Shown: one piece after another, positions 54,923-63,831 of the stretch
How the letters are laid out: the number at the start of each line of letters is the position of its first letter
Position numbering within the stretch: position 1 is the stretch's first letter
Source of the DNA: Sulfurospirillum tamanense
GTDB taxonomy: Bacteria > Campylobacterota > Campylobacteria > Campylobacterales > Campylobacteraceae
NCBI RefSeq assembly: GCF_016937535.1
Contig: NZ_JAFHKK010000009.1
Location: 17,706-81,705 of the forward strand
Direction of reading: 5' to 3'
Length of the DNA: 64,000 bases
Program-made: the position numbers and the translations under genes
Notes under the pieces: generated by a model
The model's database searches: none
Told to the model about the DNA's origin: nothing
Seen by the model: the letters and a program-made list of their open reading frames with translations, nothing else

Positions 54923-56648
54923 ACTGTCGGCAAATAAAGAGAGTTTTAAAACCGTAACCTTTAATAAATCAGGACTAAGTTTTATAGTAGCCAAACAAAA
55001 AAATCCAGAGTCAAGTGATAATAGTAAAACATATAATGGCGTAGGAAAATCGCTGATAGTTTTACTTATTCATTTTTGCTTGGGAGCAAAAAAAGAGCAT
55101 TATAAGTCATTTATAGAAAAACTGCCTGATTGGATATTTTATTTAACTATTGAGATAGAAGGTAAACCACATATCATCAAACGAACCATGAGAGAACCTA
55201 CAAAAATATATTTTGATGAAGAGCCTGCTTTAACAGTTGATAACTTTACGCAAAAATTAAGCAAAATAGTTTTTGATTTTCCAATTGAGACACAAAACTT
55301 GACTTTTAGAAATACTTTGCCATTTTTTATCAGACCTCTTAAAAAATCATATGTAGATGCAGACAACCCTTCAAACTTTTTTACTGATTATCAAAAGCTT
55401 ATGGTAAACGCATTTTTGATGGGCTTGGATACAAATCTTGCACAAGAAAAATACCGACTCAAAAAAGAGCAAGATAGAATTAAAGAGCTTGAAGACAATA
55501 TTGCAAAGGATGACTTACTAAGAGAGTTTTTCACACAAGATAAAGATGTAAACCTCAAAATAATAGACTTAGAAGATGAGATAGCCAAGCTACGCCAAAG
55601 CAGAGAAAAGTATGAAGTGGCAGAAGACTACTATGATGTCAAAATAGAAGCAGACACAATCGAAAAAGATCTTGCGAGAAAACACAATGAAATAGTTCTT
55701 TTAAATAATCAAATAGATAACATCACAAAAAGTCTAAAAACATCGCCTGATTTAGGAAGAGATTCTATCGAAAAAGTTTACGAAGAGGTCAAAATTGTAT
55801 TTCCACAAAATGTTTCTAAAACGCTTCATGATTTAGAGTCTTTTTATGCAAAATTGACAAGCAACAGAATCCAAAAGCTCTCAGAACAAAAACAACTCAT
55901 CTCAACAAGACTAGAAGAAAATCTTCAAAAAGAAGTAGAGCTTAAAAAAGAGCTAGATGACAAGATGAAGTACTTAGGAGCACACCAAGCACTTGATGTG
56001 GTTATAAAAGTAAGCGATAGACTCAAAGACTTAGAAGCTCAAAAAGAGAAGCTTCAAAACTATGAAAAGCTTATAGGAAACTACCATAAGAAATCTCTTG
56101 AAATCAAAGAGGGTTTTATAAAATACGCACAAAAAACAGAAGAATATCTTGATGAAATAAAACCTATTATAAAAGAAAAACAAGAGTTTTTTAGAAGTTT
56201 GGCAAAACGCTTTTACCCAAAAAATACATCGGGCATCACCGTGTACCCTAATGAGGGGGAAAATCAACTACGCTACACCATAGAAGCAAAAATAGAATCT
56301 GATAATTCAGATGGCATCAACAATGTAAAAATCTTTTGCTACGACATGACGATGCTATTTAAAGGACACGGACACAATGTCAAGTTTAGTTTTCACGATA
56401 GCAGACTATTTGACGGCATAGATGAAAAACACAAAGCAGAGATAGTTAAAGTGGTGAATGAGCTTTTTAATGACACAGATTATCAGTACATCGCCACTGT
56501 AAATCAAAACCAACTAAATGAAGTCAAATCAATACTCACAGAGCAGGAATACAAAGAGATTATGGAACAAAATACGATTTTAACTCTAACCGATGAAGAT
56601 GATAGCGAGAAGCTTTTGGGTGTGAAGGTGGATGTTGGGTATGAGTAA
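54909..56648 (+). CDS. DUF2326 SMC-like ATPase of ABC-three-component system
   Basis: A 579-residue Rad50/SMC-like ATPase. The N-terminal nucleotide site is degenerate-looking but recognisable (KTYNGVGKSLIVLLIHFCLG, in part NGVGKSLIVLLIH). Residues 170-420 form a long antiparallel coiled coil (EQDRIKELEDNIAKDD, EEVKIVFPQNVSKTLHDLE at the turn). The C-terminal DUF2326 lobe has VKIFCYDMTMLFK and VKFSFHDSRLFDGID. In predicted ABC-3C systems the ATPase senses nucleic acid or invasion and controls the effector. No standard Walker B DE pair follows a hydrophobic strand; DSRLFDGI may replace it, as in family members. Confidence 0.78.
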   Translation: MKLIELSANKESFKTVTFNKSGLSFIVAKQKNPESSDNSKTYNGVGKSLIVLLIHFCLGAKKEHYKSFIEKLPDWIFYLTIEIEGKPHIIKRTMREPTKIYFDEEPALTVDNFTQKLSKIVFDFPIETQNLTFRNTLPFFIRPLKKSYVDADNPSNFFTDYQKLMVNAFLMGLDTNLAQEKYRLKKEQDRIKELEDNIAKDDLLREFFTQDKDVNLKIIDLEDEIAKLRQSREKYEVAEDYYDVKIEADTIEKDLARKHNEIVLLNNQIDNITKSLKTSPDLGRDSIEKVYEEVKIVFPQNVSKTLHDLESFYAKLTSNRIQKLSEQKQLISTRLEENLQKEVELKKELDDKMKYLGAHQALDVVIKVSDRLKDLEAQKEKLQNYEKLIGNYHKKSLEIKEGFIKYAQKTEEYLDEIKPIIKEKQEFFRSLAKRFYPKNTSGITVYPNEGENQLRYTIEAKIESDNSDGINNVKIFCYDMTMLFKGHGHNVKFSFHDSRLFDGIDEKHKAEIVKVVNELFNDTDYQYIATVNQNQLNEVKSILTEQEYKEIMEQNTILTLTDEDDSEKLLGVKVDVGYE

Positions 56649-56739
56649 GGTAAATAATTAAACTTTGACAAAAAAGAGAGGTGTAAAGCATTTAGCTAAA
56701 GCGACACTAGATTTTTTAGTACCAATTTCCCTCTTGCGC

Positions 56740-56745
56740 TATACT
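56740..56745 (+). promoter_or_regulatory. Putative -10 box of the MmcQ/YjbR gene
   Basis: TATACT lies 28 nt upstream of ATG 56774; AAAGGAG follows. The motif CGCTATACTTTCAC closely repeats the one before tag. Confidence 0.5.
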
Positions 56746-56773
56746 TTCACAAACCCCACAAAGGAGAACCCCC

Positions 56774-57121
56774 ATGACCGCCCAAGCCCTAGACGCCTAT
56801 TGCCTTAGCAAAAAAGGTGCGCACAAAAGCTACCCCTTTGATGCCACGAGTGCTGTGTATAAGGTGGGTGAAAAGATGTTTGCTCTCATCGCCGAGCCAG
56901 AAACACCCCCGCGCATTACGCTTAAATGCGACCCCATCTACGCCCTCGAGCTTCGCAGCCTCTACGCCAGTGTCACGGGCGGGTATTACATGAACAAAAA
57001 ACACTGGAACACCATCAGTTGCGATGGCGAAGTTGACGAAGAGAGCCTGCGGGAGTGGATTGACGCTTCTTATGCCCTCGTGGTAAGCGCACTGCCTAAA
57101 AAGGTGCGAGACACGCTTTAG
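56774..57121 (+). CDS. MmcQ/YjbR family protein
   Basis: A 115-residue single-domain protein with the CyaY-like MmcQ/YjbR fold. Signature parts are GAHKSYPFDATSAVYKVGEKMFALI (short: SYPFDATSAVYKVG), ITLKCDPIYALELR, and GYYMNKKHWNTISCDG. The family probably binds DNA or is a partner in repair or regulation, but no activity is established. Its promoter and ribosome site are its own. Composition returns to that of the main chromosome after the ABC-3C island. Confidence 0.9.
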   Translation: MTAQALDAYCLSKKGAHKSYPFDATSAVYKVGEKMFALIAEPETPPRITLKCDPIYALELRSLYASVTGGYYMNKKHWNTISCDGEVDEESLREWIDASYALVVSALPKKVRDTL

Positions 57122-57151
57122 GCGCTTTAGAAGTACAACATCTCAACACGC

Positions 57152-57157
57152 TATAAT
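57152..57157 (+). promoter_or_regulatory. Putative -10 box of metNI
   Basis: TATAAT lies 36 nt before GTG 57194. Confidence 0.55.
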
Positions 57158-57174
57158 ACCGCCACCAAAACTGT

Positions 57175-57184
57175 TTACATGTAA
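57175..57184. repeat. Iterated palindrome copy, Shine-Dalgarno type
   Basis: TTACATGTAA ends 9 nt before GTG 57194 and continues as AAAGGAA, the only ribosome site for metN. Confidence 0.9.
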
Positions 57185-57193
57185 AGGAACGGT

Positions 57194-58150
57194 GTGATTC
57201 ACATAGACCAGTTACAAAAATCCTACGGCGACACGTGCGTGCTTGATGGCATTGACCTAGCCGTGGGCGCAGGGGAAATCCACGCCATCGTCGGCCACAG
57301 TGGCGCGGGAAAAAGCACCCTTTTACGCTGCATCAACGGCCTAGAAACCTACCAAGGCGGTAGCCTAAAAGTCTTTGGCCACAAAGTCAAAGACTTAAGC
57401 CCCAGTGCTTTGCGCGAACTGCGCAAAGAGATGGGGATGATTTTCCAAAACTTCGCCCTTGCCAACCAAAAAAGCGTCTTTGAAAACGTCGCACTCCCCT
57501 TGCGCGTCCACGGGTATGAGCGCGCCCACATCACGCGTCGCGTAAAAGAACTCTTAGACCTCGTCGGCCTTGCCGAAAAAGCCACCGCTTACCCCAACGC
57601 CCTTAGTGGCGGCCAAAAACAGCGCGTCGCCATCGCCCGCGCCTTGGCACTAGAACCCAAGATTCTCCTTAGCGATGAAGCCACCAGTGCCCTTGACCCC
57701 AAAACCACCAACGACGTCCTAGACCTCCTTGGCACCATCAACCGCACCTTTGGCATCACCGTCATCATCGTCACTCACGAAATGGAAGTGGTCAAAAAAG
57801 CCGCCCAGTTTGCCATGCTCCTAGAACAGGGCAAAATCCTTGGCCACGGCAGGGTCGAAGAACTCTTTTTGCGCCCCACCCAACGCCTCAAACACTTCCT
57901 TGGGGAGGAAGAGTACTTGCCCCAAACAGGCGTCAACATCCACCTCTACTTCCCCAAAGAAGTCGCCCAACACAGCCTCATCACCCACATGGCGCGCACC
58001 CTTGACATGGACTTTAACATCGTCTGGGGCAAGCTAGAACGCCTTGGTGGCACCGTGCTTGGCCACCTTGTCATCAACCTCGAAGCCCACCACCAAAGCG
58101 CGGTAGAAGCGTACCTAGCCCAAAGCGGCGTATTGTGGGAGGTAGCCTAA
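57194..58150 (+). CDS. metN: Methionine ABC transporter ATP-binding protein
   Basis: The 318-residue ATPase of a MetNIQ importer. Walker A is [14 protein letters not shown] near residue 37, the signature [16 protein letters not shown] near 140 and Walker [14 protein letters not shown] near 160. The C-terminal 75 residues ([10 protein letters not shown]...) form a NIL domain, which in MetN binds methionine and inhibits uptake when methionine is plentiful. GTG start at 57194. The stop overlaps the metI start by one base. Confidence 0.93.
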   Translation: MIHIDQLQKSYGDTCVLDGIDLAVGAGEIHAIVGHSGAGKSTLLRCINGLETYQGGSLKVFGHKVKDLSPSALRELRKEMGMIFQNFALANQKSVFENVALPLRVHGYERAHITRRVKELLDLVGLAEKATAYPNALSGGQKQRVAIARALALEPKILLSDEATSALDPKTTNDVLDLLGTINRTFGITVIIVTHEMEVVKKAAQFAMLLEQGKILGHGRVEELFLRPTQRLKHFLGEEEYLPQTGVNIHLYFPKEVAQHSLITHMARTLDMDFNIVWGKLERLGGTVLGHLVINLEAHHQSAVEAYLAQSGVLWEVA

Positions 58151-58809
58151 TGGACGCGTTTTTGACCCTCTTTGAGACCATCTTACTCCCCGCCATTTAC
58201 CAAACCTTGTACATGAGCCTCACGGCTACCTTGTTGGCTTTTTTGCTTGGCCTCATTCCTGGCATCGTCCTTGTACTAAGTGACAGCAACGGCTTAAGCC
58301 CCAACAAAACCCTCTACACAACGCTAGATTTCATCATCAACACCTTGCGCTCGTTTCCCTTCATCATCCTCATCATCGTGCTCTTTCCCTTTACGAAACT
58401 GCTTGTGGGGCAAAGCATCGGCACCACCGCGGCCATCGTGCCTTTGACCATCGGCACGGCACCGTTTTTTGCCAAGCTCATCGAAAGCGCGTTTAAGGAA
58501 ATCGACCGTGGCATCATCGAAGCCCCCAAATCCTACGGTGCGACTAACCTGCAAATCGTCTTTCGGGTCATGTTTCCCGAAGCCTTGCCTAGCCTTGTTT
58601 CAGGCATCACCCTCATCCTCATCGTCGTGGTTGGTTTTTCCGCTATGGCAGGCACAGTAGGGGGTGGCGGCCTTGGAGACGTGGCGATTCGCTACGGCTA
58701 CCACCGTTTCAGGCCCGATGTATTGGCTTACACGGTCATCATTCTCGTCCTTATGGTACAGGGGTTTCAATTGCTTGGGAACCTCTTGTACAAGTTACTC
58801 AAGAAGTAA
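58150..58809 (+). CDS. metI: Methionine ABC transporter permease
   Basis: A 219-residue permease with about five membrane helices. The EAA loop that contacts MetN is EAPKSYGATNLQIVFRVMFPEAL, in short EAPKSYGATNLQIVFRV, near residue 125. GTVGGGGLGDVAIRYGY near 170 is typical of MetI. ATG 58150 overlaps the metN stop (TAATG); the longer frame lies inside metN. Confidence 0.93.
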   Translation: MDAFLTLFETILLPAIYQTLYMSLTATLLAFLLGLIPGIVLVLSDSNGLSPNKTLYTTLDFIINTLRSFPFIILIIVLFPFTKLLVGQSIGTTAAIVPLTIGTAPFFAKLIESAFKEIDRGIIEAPKSYGATNLQIVFRVMFPEALPSLVSGITLILIVVVGFSAMAGTVGGGGLGDVAIRYGYHRFRPDVLAYTVIILVLMVQGFQLLGNLLYKLLKK

Positions 58810-58856
58810 TCCGTAGTAAGTCGGTCAAAATACTTGCTATTTAATCAGCGCTGTGC

Positions 58857-58862
58857 TATACT
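58857..58862 (+). promoter_or_regulatory. Putative -10 box of metQ
   Basis: TATACT lies 27 nt before ATG 58890, which follows AAGGAG. It gives metQ its own promoter besides read-through from metNI, allowing extra binding protein. Confidence 0.5.
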
Positions 58863-58889
58863 GCGCCATCATTTTTAAGGAGATTGTTT

Positions 58890-59657
58890 ATGAAATTACG
58901 TGTATTGGTTTTAAGCGCCCTTGCTGCGCTGTCCCTTGTTGCTAAAGAGGTCATCGTCGTAGGCGCCACCCCTGTGCCTCACGCCCAAATCCTAGAGTTT
59001 GTCAAACCCCTTGTAGCCAAAGCGGGCTATGAGCTCAAAATCCAAGAGTTCAACGACTACGTCATCCCCAACCTTGCCACTGAAGAGGGCGAATTGGATG
59101 CGAACTTCTTCCAGCACACCCCGTACCTCGAAGAGTTTAACAAAAACCGTCGCACCACCCTTGTCAAAACCGTGAGCGTACACCTTGAGCCTATGGGTGT
59201 CTATTCTAAAAGCCTCAAAAGCCTTGACGCGCTCAAAGACGGAAGCAAAGTGAGCATCCCTAACGACCCTACTAACGAAAGCCGCGCCTTGGAAGTGTTA
59301 GCCCACCTTGGCCTCATCACCCTCAATGACGCGCCCCTTAAAACGCCTATCGACATTACCAGTAACCCTAAAAAACTTCGCTTTGTGGAAATCGAAGCGC
59401 CTCAACTTCCCCGCACCCTTGGTGATGTTTCCCTTTCGGTCATCAACACTAACTTTGCGTTAAGTGCTGGCCTGAACCCCACCAAAGACGCTTTGGCAAT
59501 GGAAAGCATCGACTCCCCTTACGCCAACATCTTGGTTGTTAAAAGCGGACGAGAAAATGACCCAAAAATCAAAGCCCTAGACGCCGCTTTAAACTCACCT
59601 GAGGTAAAAGCGTACATCCTCGAAACCTTTAAAGGCGAGATTATCCCCGCGTTTTAG
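58890..59657 (+). CDS. metQ: Methionine-binding protein MetQ
   Basis: A 255-residue NlpA/MetQ-type periplasmic binding protein. A signal peptide (MKLRVLVLSALAALSLVAK) is followed directly by the mature domain, VIVVGATPVPHAQIL, with LDANFFQHTPYL and the ligand region VSIPNDPTNESRAL. No lipobox Cys is visible, unlike most MetQ proteins, so it may be free in the periplasm. ATG 58890 is preferred to TTG 58884. Confidence 0.92.
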   Translation: MKLRVLVLSALAALSLVAKEVIVVGATPVPHAQILEFVKPLVAKAGYELKIQEFNDYVIPNLATEEGELDANFFQHTPYLEEFNKNRRTTLVKTVSVHLEPMGVYSKSLKSLDALKDGSKVSIPNDPTNESRALEVLAHLGLITLNDAPLKTPIDITSNPKKLRFVEIEAPQLPRTLGDVSLSVINTNFALSAGLNPTKDALAMESIDSPYANILVVKSGRENDPKIKALDAALNSPEVKAYILETFKGEIIPAF

Positions 59658-59670
59658 TCTTACGAAGTAT

Positions 59671-59706
59671 CCTTACATGTAAAGGTTTTTCCCTTTACAT
59701 GTAAGG
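59671..59706 (+). terminator. metQ terminator built from two iterated palindromes
   Basis: CCTTACATGTAAAGG and its exact reverse complement CCTTTACATGTAAGG, six bases apart, form a 15-bp stem followed by CGTTTTTAATC. It lies 14 nt after the metQ stop. Each arm contains one TTACATGTAA copy (59673-59682, 59695-59704). Confidence 0.85.
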
Positions 59707-59831
59707 CGTTTTTAATCACGCATTCTTTACAATGTCACACTTCCATCGAGCATTGCCCAAGGTTTGGGCCGACATCACTGCCGCCGCATTATTGTTCTAG
59801 TTGCCTCTTTGGGGAACCGTAAAGGAATCCC

Positions 59832-60383
59832 ATGCCAAGATCCAAGCGCTTGTTGCTACTTTCCCATTGCCTCTTGAATGCTAACGCCAAAGTAGAGGGC
59901 ATCGAACCCTACGAAGGTGCGTTCAAACCTCTCATTTTGCCCCTCATTGAAGCGGGTTTTGGCCTCATCCAACTCCCCTGTCCTGAACTGCGCCACGGTG
60001 GAATGCGCCGCTGGGGTCAGGTCAAAACCCAATACGACACGCCCTTTTACCGCGCCCACTGCAAAACACTCCTAGAACCCTTCGTGCTTGAAATACTCGA
60101 ATACCAACGCTGTGGGTATGAAGTATGCGGCTGTATCGGCGTGGACGGTAGCCCAAGCTGTGGAGTGCACCGTACATGTAAGGGCGACTGGGGTGGTGAA
60201 ATCGACGAGAGCTTTTGCTTGGAAAGCTGTCTTGAGAGCTTGCGCGAGGAGAACGAAGCGGGCGTGATGATAGCATCACTGCAAGCGCTCTTGGCAGAAC
60301 ACGGGATAACGTTGCCCTTTTGGGCCATCAATGAAAAATCGCCCCACGAAGAGGTGGCGACACTACTCAAGGAGCTTTCGTGA
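59832..60383 (+). CDS. TudS-related (DUF523-type) putative desulfidase
   Basis: A 183-residue protein of the TudS/CD3072-like family. The motifs are LLSHCLLNANAKVEG at the N-terminus, LPCPELRHGGMRRWG near 50 and CGCIGVDGSPSCGVHRT near 100; the conserved Cys in the three motifs would hold a [4Fe-4S] cluster. TudS enzymes remove sulfur from thiouracil-type substrates. The 174-nt gap upstream holds the metQ terminator and a possible TACAAT box (59728). The stop overlaps the GTG start of an amino-acid binding protein, which suggests that the imported compound contains sulfur. Confidence 0.8.
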   Translation: MPRSKRLLLLSHCLLNANAKVEGIEPYEGAFKPLILPLIEAGFGLIQLPCPELRHGGMRRWGQVKTQYDTPFYRAHCKTLLEPFVLEILEYQRCGYEVCGCIGVDGSPSCGVHRTCKGDWGGEIDESFCLESCLESLREENEAGVMIASLQALLAEHGITLPFWAINEKSPHEEVATLLKELS

Positions 60384-61105
60384 AATCCCTTTTCCTAACC
60401 CTCATTTTGGCCTTTAACAGCCTGCTTTTTGCGGCTTCCAATACCCTTACCGTTGGCCTTGCCGCAGCCTACCCACCCTTTGAATCCCGCGATGAAAAAA
60501 GCGGCCAAATCGTAGGGTTTGACATCGACCTAGCCCACGCCATTGGCAAAATCCTTGGCAAAACCATTGTCATCAAAGACGCCGAATGGCAAGCCTTGCT
60601 AGGCGGACTTAGAAACGGCCATTACGACATCATCCTCAGCGCCATGAGCAAACAAGAAGCGGGCGCAGACAATGCCAACTTCAGCGACCCCTACTACGAG
60701 CTTACCGATGTCATCGTCACACGCAAAGACGATGCGCGCATCACCAAACCTGAAGACTTAAAAGGCAAAGTAGTCGGCGTGCAACTTGGAAGTGGTAGCG
60801 AACAAGTGGTAGACAAACTCGAAGGCCTAAAGTCCGTCTCTCGTTACAACTACAACCCCGAAGCCTTTTTGGACCTCAAACACAAACGCATTGACGCGGT
60901 GGTTGTAGGCTATGCGTACGCCCTCACCCAAAAAGATTTTGCCACTGAATACAAACTCGCAGGTGAAGTGGCTGCGGCAGAGCTAGTGATTGTAATGAAA
61001 AAAGGCCAAGATGCACTCACTGCTCAAATCAACCAAGCCCTCGCCCAAGTCAAAGCCGATGGCACGTACGACGCCCTTGTTGAAAAATGGTTACAGGTTA
61101 AATAG
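60380..61105 (+). CDS. Amino-acid ABC transporter binding protein
   Basis: A 241-residue family 3 extracellular solute-binding protein. Signal peptide MKSLFLTLILAFNSLLFA; mature part with VGLAAAYPPFESRDEKSG, IVGFDIDLAHAIGKILGK and the hinge region GVQLGSGSEQVVDKL. These bind polar amino acids or cystine. GTG start at 60380 overlaps the TudS-like stop (GTGA). Operon context with TudS-like and a permease suggests a thiol or thio-amino acid ligand, which is inference. Confidence 0.87.
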   Translation: MKSLFLTLILAFNSLLFAASNTLTVGLAAAYPPFESRDEKSGQIVGFDIDLAHAIGKILGKTIVIKDAEWQALLGGLRNGHYDIILSAMSKQEAGADNANFSDPYYELTDVIVTRKDDARITKPEDLKGKVVGVQLGSGSEQVVDKLEGLKSVSRYNYNPEAFLDLKHKRIDAVVVGYAYALTQKDFATEYKLAGEVAAAELVIVMKKGQDALTAQINQALAQVKADGTYDALVEKWLQVK

Positions 61106-61771
61106 GTGAATTTTGGTGCCGTGTGGGGAAATCTAGGCTTCTTATTAGAGGCCTCATGGCTGACAATCTACCTCTCTTTTTTATCTTTTTTGGTTGCGTT
61201 GGCCATCGGTGTTTTGATTGGCACATGGCGCGCCCTTGGTGCACCCAGAGGGATAGAATGGATAATGGTCACCTACATCGAGATTTTCCGCGGCACGCCC
61301 CTTTTGGTGCAACTGTTTTTTATCTATTACGGTTTACCCCAAGTGGGCATCGCTATGAGTGCCCACCACGCGGCGATTTTAGGGCTTAGTCTTAATTTCG
61401 GAGCTTACATGTCTGAAATCGTCCGCTCTGGCATGGGTGCTATTGATTATGGTCAACACGAAGCCGCGCGGGCGTTGGGCATGAACGCATGGGTGCGCTT
61501 GCGCTACATCATCTACCCGCAAGCGTTACGCATCACCTTGCCTCCACTCACTAACACCTACGCGGCCATCTTAAAAGACAGCTCTTTGGTTTCAGTGCTC
61601 TCTATCACCGAACTCACCCGTGCAGGGCAGCTCATCTATGTGCGCACCTACGAGCCTTTTGAAATCTATCTGACTTTAGCAGTGTTTTATTTTGTGATGA
61701 CTTTCAGCATTTCGCGGGTAGCGCGTTTGCTGGAAATCCGCCTTAGCGGTGGTTACGCCCAAAAGGGCTAA
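61106..61771 (+). CDS. Amino-acid ABC transporter permease
   Basis: A 221-residue HisM/GlnP-type permease with five membrane helices. EIFRGTPLLVQLFFIYYGLP near residue 55 (short: FRGTPLLVQLFFIYYGLP) and the EAA loop EAARALGMNAWVRLRYIIYPQAL near 135 (short: EAARALGMNAWVRLRYI) are the family marks. GTG start immediately after the binding protein stop. No ATP-binding gene follows, so the pump must borrow an ATPase from elsewhere; metN lies 4 kb upstream. Confidence 0.9.
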   Translation: MNFGAVWGNLGFLLEASWLTIYLSFLSFLVALAIGVLIGTWRALGAPRGIEWIMVTYIEIFRGTPLLVQLFFIYYGLPQVGIAMSAHHAAILGLSLNFGAYMSEIVRSGMGAIDYGQHEAARALGMNAWVRLRYIIYPQALRITLPPLTNTYAAILKDSSLVSVLSITELTRAGQLIYVRTYEPFEIYLTLAVFYFVMTFSISRVARLLEIRLSGGYAQKG

Positions 61772-61779
61772 AACCACCT

Positions 61780-61789
61780 TTACATGTAA
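61780..61789. repeat. Iterated palindrome copy between convergent genes
   Basis: TTACATGTAA in the 23-nt gap between the permease and chemoreceptor stop codons. Confidence 0.85.
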
Positions 61790-61794
61790 CGCGT

Positions 61795-63831
61795 TTAGCG
61801 TGTCTTAAACCGCTCTAAATCCTGCGAAAGCTTTTCGGTGAGTGCACGCAAGTGTGTTGCTGCGGTACTAATCTCCTCTACGCTGCGAGCATTGCCACCC
61901 GAGAGGGCATTTACCTCATCCATGATGTTTGAAACTGCCTCTATCTCTCCCCCTGAAATTTCAAAATCTTTGACCATCTCATCGTTATTTTGCGCCGCCT
62001 TGAAGACAATCTCCGCGGTAGCATTGATTTTTCCCTCTACCTCTTGGGCAGCATTGGCCAAAACTTCCATCTCTTGGGAATTTTTTCCAATCTGTTCACT
62101 CGCATCACTCACTCCTTGGACGATGACATTTACCGTTGCATTAATCTCAGCGAGGCTCTTTTGGGTACGCTCGGCCAGTTTGCGCACCTCATCGGCCACC
62201 ACCGCAAACCCGCGTCCGTGTTCTCCTGCACGCGCCGCTTCGATAGCGGCATTAAGCGCCAACAAGTTGGTTTGTTCAGCAATGTCATAAATCACCTCTA
62301 ACACCCCGCGCACCTCAGAAGCATTGGAAGAGAGGGCTTGGATGCGGTGGGCTAATTCCACCTCTAAAGCCGCGTTGTTTTGCACCTTGCTGGCAAGCAC
62401 AACAATCTGCTCCTTGGTTTCTTGCAAAGTGTGATTGGCCTCCATGATCTCTTGCTTGCTCGCTTGCGCTTCGCGGATAGATTTGGCAATGCCTTCTTTT
62501 ACATGGCTAACGTTTTTGGTCGCTCTGTTAACTACTTCCACCGAAGTTTCTACGTTGTTTCCCACCGCCAAACTCGTGCTTGAAAGCTCTCCTGCCACGG
62601 AGGCATTTTCACTAGAGACCTCTTTGGCGCCATGAAGTAACCGCTGAAGGTTTTCCATGAGGTCATTAAACCCTTGAGCAATCATTCTTAATTCCTGAGG
62701 CGCATTGGTATTGAGGCGCAAAGTAAGATTTTGGGTATTACTCACTTCTAACATCGTGTTTTTAAATTTTTCCAACGGGCGCGATAGAAGCAATTGCACC
62801 AAATACAACGCGCCGCCGATAGCCAAAAGTAGCACGACTGCCGAAGTCAGAAAAATAGAGTTACGAATAGCGTTGGGTTCAGCCAACACTTCCACTTCGT
62901 CAATCTCCGACAAAATCGCCCACTGTACACCTGGGCTCACCGCGATAGGCGCATAAGAAGAAAGTACCCGTGCTCCTCGGTAATCTTCCACAACTTCCGT
63001 GTGCGTTACCCCCGTAAGGGCTTGCTTTACTGCTTGGGTGGCTACGGTGGCTTTGTTTTTAAAAGAAGTTACCAAATTATGCGTATCAGGCGCCAAATAG
63101 CTATCACTTCGCATTAAAAAATCCTGACCCACCAAATAATCTTCTTGGCTCTCTCCGTATCCTGAGCGGTAATTCATAATCGTGTTGATTTGCTCGTGAT
63201 TGACCTGAAGTACCACCACTCCAATTATATCCTCGCCATACAGTATGCGCGAAGCCACAAACATTGTGGGTTGATTGTCATTAGGTGCATAGGGCTGCAT
63301 GTCGGCAAAGACAGGTTTAGTGCTTTGTAAGGCTTCTTTCCAAACCTTTGCAAGAGTGCTTTGCGGGGTGTTGCTTAAACTTGTACCCAAATCACTGCGC
63401 TTAGCTGCAGTGTACATCACGTGCCCATACACCGGATCAAGCACATATACATCTCCATATCCATAGTCTTTTTGGTAAGTTTTCAAAAAAGCATCATGGC
63501 GCGCGGTTTTAAACTTTAGCGAAGGGTGGTCCACAGGAAAAGCATCCTGCGCACCAATTTCAGCTCGACGATAAATGTAAAGCAAATCATGAACAATGGT
63601 ATGAAACTCGTCTAGCTGAGAAAGGGCGCGAATCCCCGCCTCTTGGTCACTAAAAAACTTCTCCAAAAAAAACCGTTTCATGTCGCGCGCAACGGTAAGC
63701 TTCTCGTAATTTTTTTGAATCAACACTTCCCGTGTTTTATAAGAAGAGACCCCCATCACACACAAAGATGACACCCCAAGTGCCACCAACACCAACAATG
63801 CCATTTGCATTCTCAACGAAAACCGATTCAT
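61795..63831 (-). CDS. Methyl-accepting chemotaxis protein with dCache domain
   Basis: A 678-residue receptor. One membrane helix near residues 8-28 is followed by a double-Cache periplasmic domain to about 310 ([17 protein letters not shown] and [17 protein letters not shown] are Cache landmarks). A second helix ([22 protein letters not shown]) and HAMP domain lead into the signalling region with the [11 protein letters not shown] / [10 protein letters not shown] hairpin near 545. It would sense small organic molecules, possibly amino acids. ATG 63831 follows TTGGAGG. The ligand motif was not resolved. It shares near-identical hairpin DNA with three other receptor genes here. Confidence 0.9.
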   Translation of the reverse strand: MNRFSLRMQMALLVLVALGVSSLCVMGVSSYKTREVLIQKNYEKLTVARDMKRFFLEKFFSDQEAGIRALSQLDEFHTIVHDLLYIYRRAEIGAQDAFPVDHPSLKFKTARHDAFLKTYQKDYGYGDVYVLDPVYGHVMYTAAKRSDLGTSLSNTPQSTLAKVWKEALQSTKPVFADMQPYAPNDNQPTMFVASRILYGEDIIGVVVLQVNHEQINTIMNYRSGYGESQEDYLVGQDFLMRSDSYLAPDTHNLVTSFKNKATVATQAVKQALTGVTHTEVVEDYRGARVLSSYAPIAVSPGVQWAILSEIDEVEVLAEPNAIRNSIFLTSAVVLLLAIGGALYLVQLLLSRPLEKFKNTMLEVSNTQNLTLRLNTNAPQELRMIAQGFNDLMENLQRLLHGAKEVSSENASVAGELSSTSLAVGNNVETSVEVVNRATKNVSHVKEGIAKSIREAQASKQEIMEANHTLQETKEQIVVLASKVQNNAALEVELAHRIQALSSNASEVRGVLEVIYDIAEQTNLLALNAAIEAARAGEHGRGFAVVADEVRKLAERTQKSLAEINATVNVIVQGVSDASEQIGKNSQEMEVLANAAQEVEGKINATAEIVFKAAQNNDEMVKDFEISGGEIEAVSNIMDEVNALSGGNARSVEEISTAATHLRALTEKLSQDLERFKTR

